Source of the DNA: Cryptomeria japonica
Lineage: Eukaryota; Streptophyta; Pinopsida; Cupressales; Cupressaceae
DNA: 64,000 bases
Reading direction: 5' to 3'
NCBI RefSeq assembly: GCF_030272615.1
Contig: NC_081414.1
Location: 520,067,185 to 520,131,184, forward strand
Positions within the stretch are counted from its first letter, which is position 1; every line of letters starts with the position of its first letter. Shown here in pieces: positions 1 through 12,384 of the stretch. The notes under the pieces are model-generated. The model was given only the letters and a program-made list of their open reading frames with translations. It searched no databases and was not told where the DNA came from. The translations under genes were made by a program, and so were the position numbers.

Positions 1-1157
1 CTAGTTTGAGTTAGATATAAAAGCCACCAATCATAGACTTATACCTTGTTGAATTTACCGATGTAGATTTATCTCTGATAGATAATTTCTCACTTGTCAC
101 CATAGGAGTACTTACCGGTTTGGAATTATCCATACCAAACTTCTTCGAAAATTCCATAAGATACTTTGTTTGATAGATAAAGATGCCTTTTTTTTGTTTG
201 AGTAATCGACAAACCTAATAAATATTTTATTTCACCAATCATGCACATTTCAAATTCATTCTTCATGTTGTCAACAAATTCCATGTACTATTTATCTTCT
301 CCTGCAAAAATGATATCATCAATAAATACTTTAATAATCAGAATACCATCATCAGTGATCTTGTAATATAAATTACTGTCAGCACTGCCTTTAGTAAAAC
401 CAAGCTTCAAAATATATTTATCCAACCTTGCATACTAGGCTCTAGGATCTTGTTTCAGTCCATATAGTGCTTTCCTTAACCTAAAAACCATATCCTTATC
501 ATCTGTCAGTGAAAAACCATTAGGTTGCTCAATGTATACCTCTTCTTGAAGTTCACCATTCAAAAATGCACATTTAAAATCCATTTGATAAACCTTATAG
601 TTCTTATATGCTGCATAGGCAAGAAATAGTCTAACAGCTTCAATTCTAGCTATAGGTGCAAAAGTCTCACCATAATCAATTCCTTCCTTTTGAGAGTATC
701 CTTTACAAACTAGTCTAACCTTGTTTCTTATAACTTGACCATCCTAATTTAGTTTATTTATAAAAACCCATTTAGTTCTAATAACATTCTTATTTTTAGG
801 TTGGGGAACTAAAGTCCAAGTTTCATTCTTCTCTATCTGATCTAATTCATCTTCCATAGACTTTAACCAATGTTTATCTTTACAAGCTTCAATAACAGAT
901 GTCGGTTCAACTTGAGAAATAAAACATACCTCATGATTTACCAGTATTCTTCTTGTCATAACTCTCTTATTCCTATCTCCAATGATTTGATCTTCAGAAT
1001 GATTTAATCTTACATACCTTGCAGTCTTCTAAAATTCAGGTTCACTGATCTGATCATCAGTCACAGTTGAGTTTTTTGACAATGTTGGTGTAACTCTCTC
1101 AGTGTCTTGCACTGGTTGAGGTAATTTCGGTTTAGTTATGATCATTTCCACTGTCGG
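1..1157 (-). pseudogene. Copia A reverse transcriptase region, broken
   Basis: Minus-strand translation gives the copia RT domain. The open stretch 744-959 carries the usual domain start ('ELDQIEKNETWTLVPQP', then 'GTKWVF'-like 'RTKWVF'). Below it come a '[17 protein letters not shown]' catalytic block, '[12 protein letters not shown]' and 'KVFIDDIIF', where copia normally has YVDD. The two catalytic aspartates of that box are present. In-frame stops follow PRA (a TGG-to-TAG change would explain it) and occur again near 290 and towards position 1. The 5 bases 1153-1157 (GTCGG) are the target duplication of element E. Across E the reading resumes at 5169 in the integrase C-terminal region. Confidence 0.9.
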
Positions 1158-1903
1158 TGTTATGGGACTTTTTCCCGTGGAATGGAGTTATAATAAATAG
1201 TATTAAATAAATATAATTATGGACATTATAATTATTATGAAGGGTTATGACTTTTGTTACCACCCTTGAGACATAATTTAAAACCTATGAATCAATAAAG
1301 AAGGACACAGAGGGAGAAAATAGTAGGGGAAAAAGAAATTGAAAAAAGAAAAAGAGAGAGTATAGTTAAGGTCTGGTGGTTGGGCATTGGGCATTGGAGA
1401 AGGGGCATACAGTGTGTGTCCAATTCGGGGTACAACGTACACTCAGGAGTGTCCTGGCTAGGGCTATGTTTATTTCATGTCATGAAGGTATGTGGGGTTC
1501 TGTGTAAGAACCGTGTTTATTTCATGTTGTGAAGGAATGTGGGGTTCTGTGTAAGAACCATGTCCTCTTGGAGCTCCTTTGCATGGAAACCCTATACCTA
1601 TAGCTAATCCTCTACATGCAGGAAATCAGTCTCTCCATGATTTACAGATATGTATTGATCAATTTCATATAGTCATTGCCCTAATGTTTCACCATTGCAA
1701 ATCATTATCTCAATGTTCTATATATTTTGAGTAATTAGTTTATCATTACTTGAATAAATTACTTTGATACTTTATTAAAACACTGTGTAAACACTTAATA
1801 ATAAATAGTGAATTTAACACCTTAATATTAAATTATCTATCTTAGGTAAAAGGTTAATCTACTACTGATACTTAATAAATTAGAAGGAAAAAGTACCATT
1901 ACA
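1158..1903 (+). repeat. 5' LTR of element E
   Basis: Starts TGTTATGGGACTTTTTCCC and ends CCATTACA, so it has TG...CA ends. It is 746 bp long and repeated at 4417-5163 with scattered substitutions (roughly 96% identity by eye, not counted exactly). An AATAAA-type signal lies near 1290 in 'AATCAATAAAG'. Confidence 0.93.
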
Positions 1904-4404
1904 TTTGGTATCAGAGCCTCAACAATCTTTACCCTACTAGTTATTAGTTTTGGGTTACTATTATTTTATATATAAAATTTTGCCAACCCAAATTAGAACC
2001 CTAATCCGTTATGTAAAGATTTCTATTTGATATTATAATTTAAATAAAATTATTTCATGAAATATTTAAAGCTAAAGACTCAAAATTGCACTTGAGGACA
2101 AATTTGCCTCTTGAAACCATAAAAAGAAGAAAAAAAAATGAAATAAAAAAATATTTAAAAACTTATCACATTTGGAATCATCGAGTGAAAAATTTGAAAC
2201 TGTAGGTATAGAGGTTGCAGTAAATCTGCACATTATATGCGTTGGTCTAATTGTGACTACGTATAGAATGTAAGTCGTTAGTGTATTTAATTCCTATTGA
2301 TTGGGAATAGAGAGTATAGATCTGGTTCTTAGTATTCAATGGATTTAGTGAATGAGCGAATCACTAGAGATTTTAACCTTGAAAAATGAATGAGATAAAT
2401 TCTCATCAAAAATTTTAAAAATAATTTACCCTCATATTTATAAGAACAAGAATGATATGGTTTCACTTACATGAGTAAATTCATCTCAATATTCATATAA
2501 CATAGTTGTTAGCATACAAATTCACAAGAAAGTATTAAAATAACAATATAAGACAGGAATATATTGAAACCAAATCTCAAATCGAACCAAAATTTTCATT
2601 TAATAGGTTGCAAAAACAACTTCAAAATAGTTGAACATTTATTACCCCATGCCTGAAAACAAACTTCAACTTGCAATTAGTATTCTCATTTAAAAGGCTG
2701 CAATTTTTTTCCATCTCAAAAATTTAGTAGCCCTAAAACCCTGTATTCTTGTAGATTATTGAAAATGGGCGTTGCTCTTGTTATTACAAAGTGCAATAGG
2801 GAATTAACTATCAGATACAACCATAGTTTCCAGGTTTGATTAGGCTAGGGCATGAATCATTGTACATAGATTATTCGGAAACCAATTCTAGATAATTAAA
2901 GAAATTATTGTGCAATGCTAGTGGCAAATATCAATTTCAATGTATTTGATGTGACTTTCGGATTCATTTCAGCCTCAACCATAACCATATAGTCATTTTC
3001 ACTTACAATTTCCATTTGGTTACTATAAAATTAAAAAGGATTATAAAAACTAAAACCTTGAGTTTTTGTATCTAGGAAGTTGACAAGTGATTTTAAAGGA
3101 TATTTATAATCCATACATTGTTAGAAAAATAAAAATAAAAGTAAAATATTGCATCTAGATTTACTTAAGTCTGACCTAGGTTACATTGTGGGCCCATAAC
3201 CCATAGGTTCTAAGATCATTTTTAAAATTGGTAAAATACTTTAGCTACTAGAATATGCTAGTTAAATAATACAATGGCTTAAAAGTTTCAAAATTAAAAT
3301 GTTCTTATTACCCTTAGACATGGGGACATGTACAATTTTTATAGGGGGAGAAACCACCTCTAAAATAATATATGTGGGATAGATTTATCAAATATAATTA
3401 GAACTTCATTTAATGATATTCATTTTGAAGATTTAATGGTAGCAACAATATAGAAAGATGCAATGAAGCCCTTGACTTATCTTCAAAACTTAGAATTCAT
3501 CACAAAGTTAATAATACTGTGGTATTTAATCTAATGATACAACAAAATTTACAAACATTGTGAAAGCAATGGTAAACCCAACAAATAAACATTATATGGT
3601 CCTTTGGGATCATAGAAATTACTAGGGATCACTAGTTTTCTTGTGCTTCTGTAATTTTTATTATGATTTTCCTATAAAATAATATTCTATAGCCATCATT
3701 AGATCTCAATTATCTTGTTAAGTCTCATCTTCTATCATTATTATAGACAAATTATCAACTTTTTAATTAAACCAACCTTTACCCTTGGATTTTAATAAAT
3801 CAATGGTTACACCTAATGTTTCCCTATGAAGTGCTCAATACATGCTAATAATTTGATATTCTTTAGTTATTGTTAAAATGCTCGACAACATTACCATGGT
3901 TTATTTTACTACATACTTTGTTATTGGACTTGATCAACCCAATAATATAAAAGTTATTGTATATAAAAGACAGTTGTGTATTTGTTTTGCAAAGAAGATA
4001 TTCATATAGTCCGGAATGCATGAATACCATCTTAGAATGTATTTTGAGTATATAATTGTACTTTTATAATTTATGAGTGACTATATAGGAGTAATTGTTG
4101 TATGATAATACTTTTATAAAGAGAAAAGCAGTTAAAAGATTAAATAGTGAAAAAATTAAAAGGATAGGAAATTAAAACATATATTTATGATACGTTTTTA
4201 TGAAAATGTTATCATTGGAAAAATGATTATGGAACTAGTGAAATTTGTCAAATTAAAAGATGATAAGAATATAGATGATTTAAAATAAAAATGGAAATAC
4301 AATTAAGTATGTGCATATTCAATGTCAGTAATTGATTTATTGATCATAATTTTTGAGTTGTGATGTAGATACATCTCTCGCTACTGAAGACATTAGCTAA
4401 ATTA
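1904..4404 (+). other. Internal domain of element E, no coding capacity seen
   Basis: About 2.5 kb of A/T-rich sequence between PBS and polypurine tract. Stops are dense in all frames and I see no protease, RT, integrase or zinc-knuckle motif. Its function can only be cis-acting (packaging, priming) or none. Confidence 0.8.
1906..1918 (+). other. Primer binding site of element E
   Basis: TGGTATCAGAGCC lies two bases inside the left LTR. It is the standard complement of the 3' end of plant initiator-methionine tRNA used to prime LTR retrotransposon reverse transcription. Confidence 0.92.
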
Positions 4405-4416
4405 CAAGGGGAGAAA
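4405..4416 (+). other. Polypurine tract of element E
   Basis: CAAGGGGAGAAA sits immediately before the TG of the right LTR, the place and composition expected for the plus-strand primer. Confidence 0.88.
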
Positions 4417-5163
4417 TGTTATGGGACTTTTTCCCATGGAATGGAGTTATAATAAATAGTATTAAATAAATATAATTATGGACATTATAATTGTTATGAA
4501 GGGTTATGACTTTTGTTACCACCCTTGAGACATTATTTAAAACCTTTGAATCAATAAAGAAGGACAGAGAGGGAGAAAATAGTAGGGGAAAAGGAAATTG
4601 AAAAAAAGAAAAAGAGAGAGGATAGTTAAGGTCTGGTGGTTGGGCATTGGGAATTGGATAAGGGGCATACAGTGTGTGTCCAACTTTGGTTACAGTGTAC
4701 ACCCGAGAGTGTCCTAACCAGGACTGTGTTTATTTCATGTCATGAAGGCATGTGGAGTTCTGTGTAAGAACCATGTTTATTTCATGTCATGAAGGCGTGT
4801 GGGGTTCTATGTAAGAACTGTGTCCTCTTGGAGCTCCCTTGCCTGGAAATCCTATACCTATAGCTAATCCTCTACGTGTAGGAAAGCAGCTTCTCTGTGA
4901 TTTACATATATGTATTAATCAATTTCATATAGTCATTGCCCTAATGTTTCACCATTGCAAATCATTATCTTAATGTTTTATATATTCTGAGTAATTAGTT
5001 TATCATTACTTGAATAAATTAATTTGATACTTTATTAAAACATTGTGTAAACACTTAATAATAAATAGTGAATTTGACACCTTAATATTAAATTATCTAT
5101 CTTAGGTAAAAGGTTAATACACTACTAATACTTAATAAATCATAAGGAAAAAGTACCATTATA
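4417..5163 (+). repeat. 3' LTR of element E
   Basis: Begins TGTTATGGGAC and ends CCATTATA, so the terminal CA has become TA. It is followed directly by the GTCGG duplication. The antisense reading frame inside it (4397-4702) is fortuitous. Confidence 0.92.
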
Positions 5164-6526
5164 GTCGGTTCCCTATCATATGATATAGATTGATTTCTAT
5201 ATTGTTCATCCACTTTCACATTTGCACTTTCCACAATTTTTTGCAATCTTTTGTTATAACATCTATATGCTTTGATTTGATTAGAATAGCCAAGAAATAT
5301 TTCTTCATCACATCTAGGATCAAACTTCCCAATTGAATCATCCCTTTTGATATGACATTTACTTCCCAAAATTCTGAAGTATTTAATAGTAGGTCTATGT
5401 CCAAACCATAATTCATAAGGAGTCTTACCGGTTTCACCTTTGATGTGAACTTTGTTGAATGTGTAGACTGTTGTACTCATTTCTTCTCTCTAGTAGATGT
5501 GATGCAATTTGGCTTCCATCATCAAGGTTCTTGCTGCATCCAAAATTGTTTTTTTCTTTCTTTCCACTACTCCATTCCCACTGAGGAGTCCTAGGTGCAG
5601 ATAATTGTCTCCTAGTTCCATTTGTCTCACAATAACTATTAAATTCATGAGAAGTGAACTCACCGCCTTGATCTGATCTTAGACATTTAATTTTTCAGTC
5701 CAATTTCAGTTTCTACTTTTGTTTTGAAGATCTTGAATTTCTCAAAAGCTTCAGACTTCTCCCTAAGAAAAGTCACCCACATCATTCTAGAATAATCATC
5801 AATTATTAGCATGAAGTTCCTATCACCTTGAAAGATTCTAGTCCTTGTTGGACCACATAAGTCAATATGAATCAAATCAAGAACATCATTATATTTGTCT
5901 TGTATGCTCTTAAAAGTAGTTCTAGCTTGTTTTCCCAATTGACATTCCTTACATACTGGATTATGAGGCTTCATAATCATAGGTATATCTCTAACTACCT
6001 TTGTTGAATTGATCTTGACAATGCAATCAAAATTAACATGACACAACCTTTTATACCATAACCAACTCTCATCAATATGAGCACTCAAACATGTCTTATT
6101 ACTAGTGTTCAGGTGAAAGATATTACCTCCACTCTGAGTACTGGTAGCAATCTCCAAACCAGTCTTGTTAATGATTTTGAATTTTCTATCCTTGAATTGA
6201 AGTCGGAATCCCTTGTCCACCAATTGACCAACACTCAAAAGATTATGCTTTAAACCCTCTACATAATAGACATTATCAGTATTATGCTTAGTATCCAAAG
6301 AAATAGTACCTCTAACAATGATCATACATGCTTTTTCATCTCCAAATCTTACTTGACCACCATTGTATTCATGCAGGGATATAAATTTTCTTTTATCTCC
6401 AGTCATATGATGTGAGCATCCACTATCAATTACCCAATCATCCTTGTCTTCAACTTTTTCTTCCAGGGCCTTTTCTTTATTCTTGATAGCCATTCCTAGT
6501 TCATCGTCCTTTAGAGAATAGAACAC
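5164..6526 (-). pseudogene. Copia A protease, pre-integrase and integrase, broken
   Basis: Minus strand. The open part 5687-6526 contains, in order, the aspartic protease site 'WVIDSGCSHHMTG', the GAG-pre-integrase zinc region ending 'CKECQLGKQ', and the start of the integrase core 'HIDLCGPTRT' and 'DDYSRMMWV'. In the zinc region the first histidine of the usual WH motif is Y ('WYKRLCH'), so metal binding is probably lost. Below 5687 the frame shifts through the 'SDQGGEFTS' block and the E-containing block to 5097-5480, which reads the post-core region 'GKTPYELWFG' and 'GSKCHIKRD'. The disruptions show no intact integrase could be made. Confidence 0.9.
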
Positions 6527-7587
6527 CCATTACTTTCCATTGTCGGATCCACTAAAGAGTCTTTTGTTGGTTCATCCTTTGAGCAATCAATTACTTCTTC
6601 ATCTTCTATGTAGCATTGTTTGTTTCTCTCAAACCTATATCTATTCTGATTAGGCTTGAATGATTTCTTAACTCTTTCTTGAAATCTTGCACTCCTTTCA
6701 GGACATCTAGATGTAAAATGACCAATCTTATTACATGCAAAGCATTTAAAAGGTGTTTTTCCTTCATACTTACTTCCTACAGGTCCTTTAGGTACTCTTC
6801 TAACAAATAAGGCTTCAAGTTTCTCAAATTCTTCATCCTCTTTCCTCATATCTTCCATTTATTTTTCATAAAGGTCTTTCCAATCATTCTTGCCAGTAGA
6901 TGATGATGATGATGATGATGATGCATGAAAAGCGGGTTCATATTTTGCAGCTCTAGAAGGTCCAAATTCTTTAAGCTCAAAAGTAGATAACTTCCCAATC
7001 AGAATGTCTTTGTTTAATAAGGTGTTTTCCATTGTTCTCAATTCATTAATTGTAGTTGCCTTCTTGTTGTAAGCCAGTGGAAGGCCTCTCAAGAATTTGA
7101 AAACTATTTTATCTTCACTCAAAGATCCTCCACAACATTAAATTCCCATGACAATGTCATTTACTCTTTCCATAAATGTAGCAACTCTTTCATTGTCATC
7201 CATCTTTAGGTTCTCATATCTCACCAGGTAGCCATCAAGTTTAGCAATTTTGACAATAGGGTCACCTTCTTTCAAAGTTTGCAATTTATCCCACAAAACC
7301 TTTGTAGATGATTTATCAGTCAATCCCATGATTTCTTGATCAGTAAGTGCACATAGGAGGGCTTCTCTAGCTCTGCAATCATTCTCAATTTTTTTGTCCA
7401 AGTCTGCAAGAGCAGGATTGCCAGATGTCGGATCATAAGGTGTGTATCCTTTCTCAGTGATCTCCCAAATAACCTTGCTAAGACATCTAAGATGAGTCTC
7501 CATTCAAATTTTCCACATCCCATAATTTGTTCCATAAATCTCAGGGATTTCTCTTCTAAAGATAGTTATTGATGGATTAGTTGCCAT
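6511..7587 (-). pseudogene. Copia A gag, broken
   Basis: Minus strand, start at 7587 ('MATNPSITIF'), 45 bases inside the PBS. It belongs to the UBN2-type copia gag: 'METHLRCLSKVIWEI', 'LWDKLQTLKEGD', 'FLRGLPLAYNKK', 'STFELKEFG', then a zinc knuckle 'CFACNKIGHFTSRCP' near 6740. A stop interrupts it near 7504, a frame disruption lies near 7130, and a TAA falls between 'DLYEK' and 'MEDMRKEDEE' (6856-6858). A run of serine codons (about 6900-6925, a TGATGA microsatellite) sits before the knuckle. Gag runs out of frame with protease at about 6515-6525. Confidence 0.9.
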
Positions 7588-7631
7588 AGGATCTACCTCA
7601 AGCAGTTAAGCTTTTGTAAAAGAGGACCAAA

Positions 7632-7643
7632 CCTCTGATACCA
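7632..7643 (-). other. Primer binding site of copia A
   Basis: On the minus strand TGGTATCAGAGG, matching the initiator-Met tRNA 3' end. It is separated by two bases from the LTR end ...CTAACA. Confidence 0.9.
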
Positions 7644-7645
7644 AT

Positions 7646-9298
7646 TGTTAGGATAATTGGTGAACAACTAAGAGAGGGGGTGAATCAATTGTTAACCGAT
7701 TATATCAATTAATCCACTTTACAACCTTAAACCAGAGAATATAAACATTAAATACCAGAATGGCAGAAACAAATACCGGTAGAAATAGATACCGGTAAAC
7801 AATGCAACACAACAATGAAATAGATAATCAACACAATGCAACCATACCACATAGCACCATGATTTGTATGTGGAAAACTCGATAAATGGAAAAACTACGA
7901 TGGGAATCCTACCCATAGTCAAATGATACTTCTACAGAAAGTATGTGCTACAATGAGGGGCCTGCACATGTAGGAAGGCACACTGCCTAGAGCGGACTAC
8001 TCATTACAAAAGAGTCTCACTGACTATAGAGAGATTAAAACCACAAGATAATTGGACAACAATCTAGTAGAATGAACTGCCAGAGATAGCATCTACCATG
8101 CCTGATTATAGTCCTAGTTAAGCTCAATATTGGAGGCCTTTGACCTCTTACATAAAACCAATTCGATCTTCAATGATTAACCTTATCCTCTACCTGAATG
8201 ATATTACAATATTCGCACATTACATTTCTTCCATGTCTATTACCTTGATCTACAATGAGATCTTACATCAATTTATACAAACCTTAAGGCCTAAACCAAT
8301 TAGGTTGGCCACCTAAAAGATATTAAAATAAGATCATTACATACATCCATATTACAGTGATATGCCATGTCGGCTTTAGACCAAAACAACAATAACCAAT
8401 CCATAAATCATCCCAGTAACATGTAGAGAACACATTAACATGATACCGGTCCATAACCTTGATAGGAACCTGACCTATTATGGGTCCACCATGCCAAAGA
8501 AATGTCTCCACCTGGTTGAAGCATGATCAGAGATCATCTTCTACATCCTAGAAACCACACCAACACCACTTATGCATCTTGCCAAGGATTCTCAACAAAA
8601 TATTTGTCGGTAAAACCTTAAACCTATGCCTGAAGGGCTTATTAGAGTGTATGATAGCATCCGATCACCAAGTCAATACCAACTGACCAAGACATGCTCC
8701 AGAAGCATGTAACACATAGAACCAAATGTATTCCATTCATCCAAACATGTCGGAAGTGTCCAACAAATAGTCTTTACTGTCAGTAACACTAGTGTTGGCA
8801 TTTGCATGAAGATTGCATTAATGATATGATATGTTATGGTTTTCCACGTATAAATACTTGTGTCATATGGTGAATGTTTTTGTGGTTATGATCTTATTTG
8901 TTGATTTGATTAACTACTTAAATATTCTGATAAGGCATGATAACTAGAAGCATTGAGAGATTGAATATGTTGATATATGATTAAGAATTTTGATATTTAC
9001 AAGATTGAAGTTGTTTACTGTTAAGCTGGTATAACAGTTAACCAGCTGATGTTGAGTATTCTTATGAGTCTTGATCTTGACAAGTGAAAGTTTAATTTGT
9101 GAGTTTGAATTTGAGTTTGGGAAGTTTGTATCAGTTTTTCAGTTTACTGATTCACTTCCCCCCCTCTCAATAATCTACTGGATACTTATTCTTTCATCAT
9201 ACCATCAACTAGATCTTCTATCGGTAACCAAAACCTATCTTCTGGTAACCAACCATATCAGCTAGTGTTGACATCAATGAAAAAATATCAATGCAACA
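7646..9298 (-). repeat. 5' LTR of copia A, split by a solo LTR
   Basis: On the minus strand it starts TGTTGCATTGATATT (9298) and ends ATCCTAACA (7646). It shows the layout of this LTR family: a 'TTTGTATGTGGAAAA' block on the plus strand near 7865 and, next to the PBS end, the 'GAGAGGGGGTGAATCAATTG' block. Subtracting the solo LTR and one duplication leaves about 1,233 bp. No host gene lies here; plus- and minus-strand short ORFs (7719-7922, 8323-8511, 9071-9265) are fortuitous. Confidence 0.85.
8793..9207 (+). mobile_element. Solo LTR (plus strand) inside the copia A LTR
   Basis: 415 bp with TG...CA ends (TGTTGGCATTTGCATG ... CATACCATCA), flanked on both sides by ACTAG (8788-8792 and 9208-9212). 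It has a TATA-like 'CACGTATAAATACTTG' near 8848 and the copia LTR motif 'CCCCCCTCTCAATAATC' near its end. No PBS follows and no second LTR exists, so it is the product of LTR-LTR recombination. It is opposite in orientation to its host LTR. Confidence 0.88.
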
Positions 9299-9329
9299 CA
9301 TAATCAATCCTTTCATATTGCCAATAGTA

Positions 9330-10020
9330 ATTGGGGGGAAGAGAGAGTGTGAGAGAGAGCTAGATGTAATTAGGTGGTAGGCTAAGAGAGAGAGAGGGAG
9401 GGGTGGCTGGGGTGAAGAGAGAATGAGAGGGAGAGTTTGAGATAATTAGGGGGTAGGAGGAGAGGGGGAGAGGGGAAAGTATCAACAAAGAGAGAAGAGA
9501 GATGGGGATAGAGGTGAAGAGAGACATAGAGAGTAATTAGGGAGTGGGTAGAGGGAGAGAGGGAAGTATCTATAAACCCAAAGGAGGAGAGAGGTGATCA
9601 AGGGTAATTGAGGGAAAGAAATAATGTGAGAGAGAGTTGGGTGTAATTAGCAGATAATAAGAGAGAGAGAAGAGTAAGTATCAATAAAAGGAAAGAGGGA
9701 GAGATATGGAGAGAGGTGAAGAGAGTGATAGAGAGAGGATAATTAAGGGGAGCGGAGGGGGAGAGGGAAGTATTAATAAAGAGATGGAGAGAGAGGGTAA
9801 TCAGGGGGCTCTCTCCCCATCTCTCCCCCTCTTCCTTTGTTGATACTCCCTCCCTCTCTCTCCCCCTCCCCTTCCCCTAATTGCCTTCTCTCTAGACCTC
9901 TCTCTTTGAACCTCTCTCCTCATCTCTCCCTCTCTCCCTTTGTTGATACTTTCCCATCTCCCCTCTCCTCCCAACCCTTAATTACCCCCAACTCTCTCTA
10001 ATTCTCTCTTCCCCAAATAC
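9330..10020. repeat. Purine-rich array folding back on a pyrimidine-rich array
   Basis: 9330-9806 is GAGA-rich with a degenerate tandem unit of about 100-120 bp ('AATTAGGGGGTAGG...', 'AAAGTATCAACAAAGAGAG'). From 9807 the strand composition flips to CTCT and carries the reverse complement of the same unit ('CTTTGTTGATACT'). The switch 'GGGGGCTCTCTCCCC' is therefore the centre of a long imperfect inverted repeat. No gene. Confidence 0.8.
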
Positions 10021-10040
10021 CATCTCTCTGCCATACCTAT

Positions 10041-12384
10041 CCTCACCTCTAACTTTACAATATGACCACTTAGGTGTTTTTAGGGGTCATATTATGTCCT
10101 AACAGGTCATATTGTGTCCTATGAACCCTTAGGACACCATATGATGTCATTAGGGATCATATGGTGTGCTAAGGAGTCATATTATGTCTTAAAGGGTCAT
10201 ATGATGTCCTATGACCCCTTAGGACATCATATGACCCCTTAAAACACTATATGGTGTTGTTATGGGTCGTATGGTGTCCTAAGGGGTCATATGGTATCAT
10301 ATGACCCCCTAGAACACCATATGGTGTTGTTAGGGTTTGTATGGTGTGCTAAGGGGTCATAAGATATCATATAACCACTGAGGACACCATATCATCCCTT
10401 AGATGTCATTAGGGGTCATATTATGTCCTAAGGGATCATATGGTGTCCTATGACCCCTTAGGACACCATATGTCATTGTAAGGGGTTGTATAGTGTGCTA
10501 AGGGGTCATATGGTGTCTATGACCCGTTAGGACACCATATGACCCCTTAAAACATCATATGATCCTTTAGGACAATATATGACCCCTTAGGTGTTGTTTG
10601 GGGTCATATTGTGTTCTACCATGTCATATGGTGTGCTAACAAGTCATATGGTATCCTTAGCTATCGTTTGGGGTCATATTGTGTCCTAACATGTCATATT
10701 GTATGGTGTTGTTAGGGGTTGTATGGTGTGCTAATGGGTCATGTGATGTCATATGACCACTTGGGACACCATATGACCCACTAGGTGTCATTAGGAGTTG
10801 TATTATGTCCTAAGGGTTCATATGGTGTCCTATGACCCCTTAGGTGTTGTTATGCATCATATTGTGTCCTAACAAGTCATATAGTGTCTTATAACACCTT
10901 AGGACACCATATGGAATCATATAACCCCTTAGGATACCATATGGCATCATTAGGGGTTATATGGTATGTTAAGGGGTCATATTGTGTCTTAAACGGCCAT
11001 AGGAAATCATATGATTCCTTAGGACACCATATGACCCCTGAGGTATTGTTAGGGATCATATTGTGTCCTAAAGGGTCATATCATGTCTCATGACCCTTTA
11101 GGACATCATATGACACCTTAGGACACCATATGATGTTTTTATGGGTCTTATGGTGTCCTAAGGGGTCATATGGTGTTCCATGACCCTTTAGGACACCATA
11201 TAGTGTTGTTAGGTGTTGTATGGTGTGCCAAGGGGTCATATGATGTCCTATGACCCCTTAGGAAACCATATGACACCTTAGGTATTGTTAGGGGTTGAAT
11301 ATTGTATCCTAATGGGTTATATGGTGTCCTATGACCCCTTAGGACACCATATGATGTCGTTAGGGGTTGTATGGTGTGCTAAGGGGTCATATTGTGTCCT
11401 AAGGGGTCATAGGACATCGCATGACCCCTTAGACACCATATGATCCATTAGGTTTTGTTAGGTGTCATACTATGTCCTAAGAGATCATATGGTATCCCAT
11501 GACTATTTAGGACACCATATGACCCCTTAGGACATCATATGGTATCGTTTTGGGTCTTATGGTGTCCTAATGGATCATATGGTGTTCTATAACCCCTTAG
11601 GACACCATATGACCCCTTAGGACACTATATGATGTCGTTAGGGGTCATATTGTGTCATAAGGGGTCATATGGTGTCCGATGACCCCTTACGACTATATGA
11701 TGATGCTAGGGGTCTTATTGTGTTCTAAGGGGTCATATGGTGTGTTATGATCCCTTAGGAAACCATATGGTGTCATATGGTGTCCTAAGGGGTCATATGG
11801 TGTTCTATGACCCCTTAGGACACCATATGGTGTTGTTATGGGTCATATGGTCTTGTAAGGGGTCATATAGTGTCCTATTGCCCCTTAGAACACCATATGA
11901 CCCCTTAGGACACCATTTGGTGTTGTTATGTGTTGTATGGTGTCTTAAGGGGTCATATGGTGTTCTATGACCCCTTAGGATACCATATGGTGTTGTTAGG
12001 GGTCATATGGTGTGCTAAGCTATAATATGGTGTCCTATGACCCCTTAGGAAACTATATGACCCATTAGGTGTTTTTAGGATTTATTTTGTATCCTAAGGG
12101 GTTATATTGTGTCTTAAGGGGTCATATGGTGTTCTATGACCCCTTAGGACACTATATGATGTCATTAGGTGTCATATTATCTCCTAAGGGGTTATATGGT
12201 GTCTTATGACCCCTTAGGACACCACATGATGTAGTTATGCATTGTATGGTGTTCTAAGGGGTCATATGGTGTTCTATGACCCCTTAGGACACTATATTAT
12301 GTTGTTATGGGTCCTAGGGTCTCCTAAGGGGTCATATGGTTTCCTATGACCCCTTAGGACACCATATAGTGTCATTATACATTG
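10041..12384. repeat. Dyad-rich satellite, array 1
   Basis: Tandem, strongly diverged copies of a module built from 'CATATGGTGTCCTAAGGGGT' and its reverse complement 'ACCCCTTAGGACACCATATG', alternating with 'GTCGTTAGGGGTCATATTGT'. Each module contains nested inverted repeats around CATATG. The composite unit is roughly 70-75 bp and irregular. Open frames here (10884-11093, 11737-11970) are repeats of the satellite and not genes. The array ends at the CATTG duplication of element 1 and resumes at 19014. Confidence 0.9.

Larger units (their letters stand above)
1158..5163 (+). mobile_element. Element E: complete non-autonomous LTR retrotransposon in copia A
   Basis: Two near-identical direct repeats of about 746 bp bound a 2.5 kb centre, with GTCGG on both outer sides (1153-1157 and 5164-5168). 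A PBS for initiator-Met tRNA follows the left LTR and a purine tract precedes the right one, which fixes plus orientation. The centre has no ORF of 60 codons or more and no gag or pol motif, so it must have moved using enzymes made elsewhere (LARD/TRIM-like by structure). Removing it and one GTCGG restores continuity of copia A. Confidence 0.93.
1..9298 (-). mobile_element. Copia element A (minus strand, 3' part outside window)
   Basis: Ty1/copia retrotransposon read right to left: 5' LTR (7646-9298), primer binding site, gag, protease, integrase, then reverse transcriptase running off position 1. RNase H and the 3' LTR must lie left of the window. Order and motifs are copia (integrase before RT). 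The element is dead: gag has an in-frame stop, gag and pol are out of frame, and RT has stops. It was hit by element E in the integrase-RT linker and by a solo LTR inside its own LTR. Its target duplication cannot be checked because the left end is absent. Confidence 0.9.

Noticed and set aside
10884-11970. Plus-strand ORFs in the satellite ('YDPLGHHM' repeats)
   Set aside because: The peptide repeat is the satellite module itself; frames are short and not conserved between arrays.
10041-12384. CRISPR-like array of short dyad repeats
   Set aside because: No unique spacers of constant length, no leader or cas genes, and the context is plant nuclear DNA.
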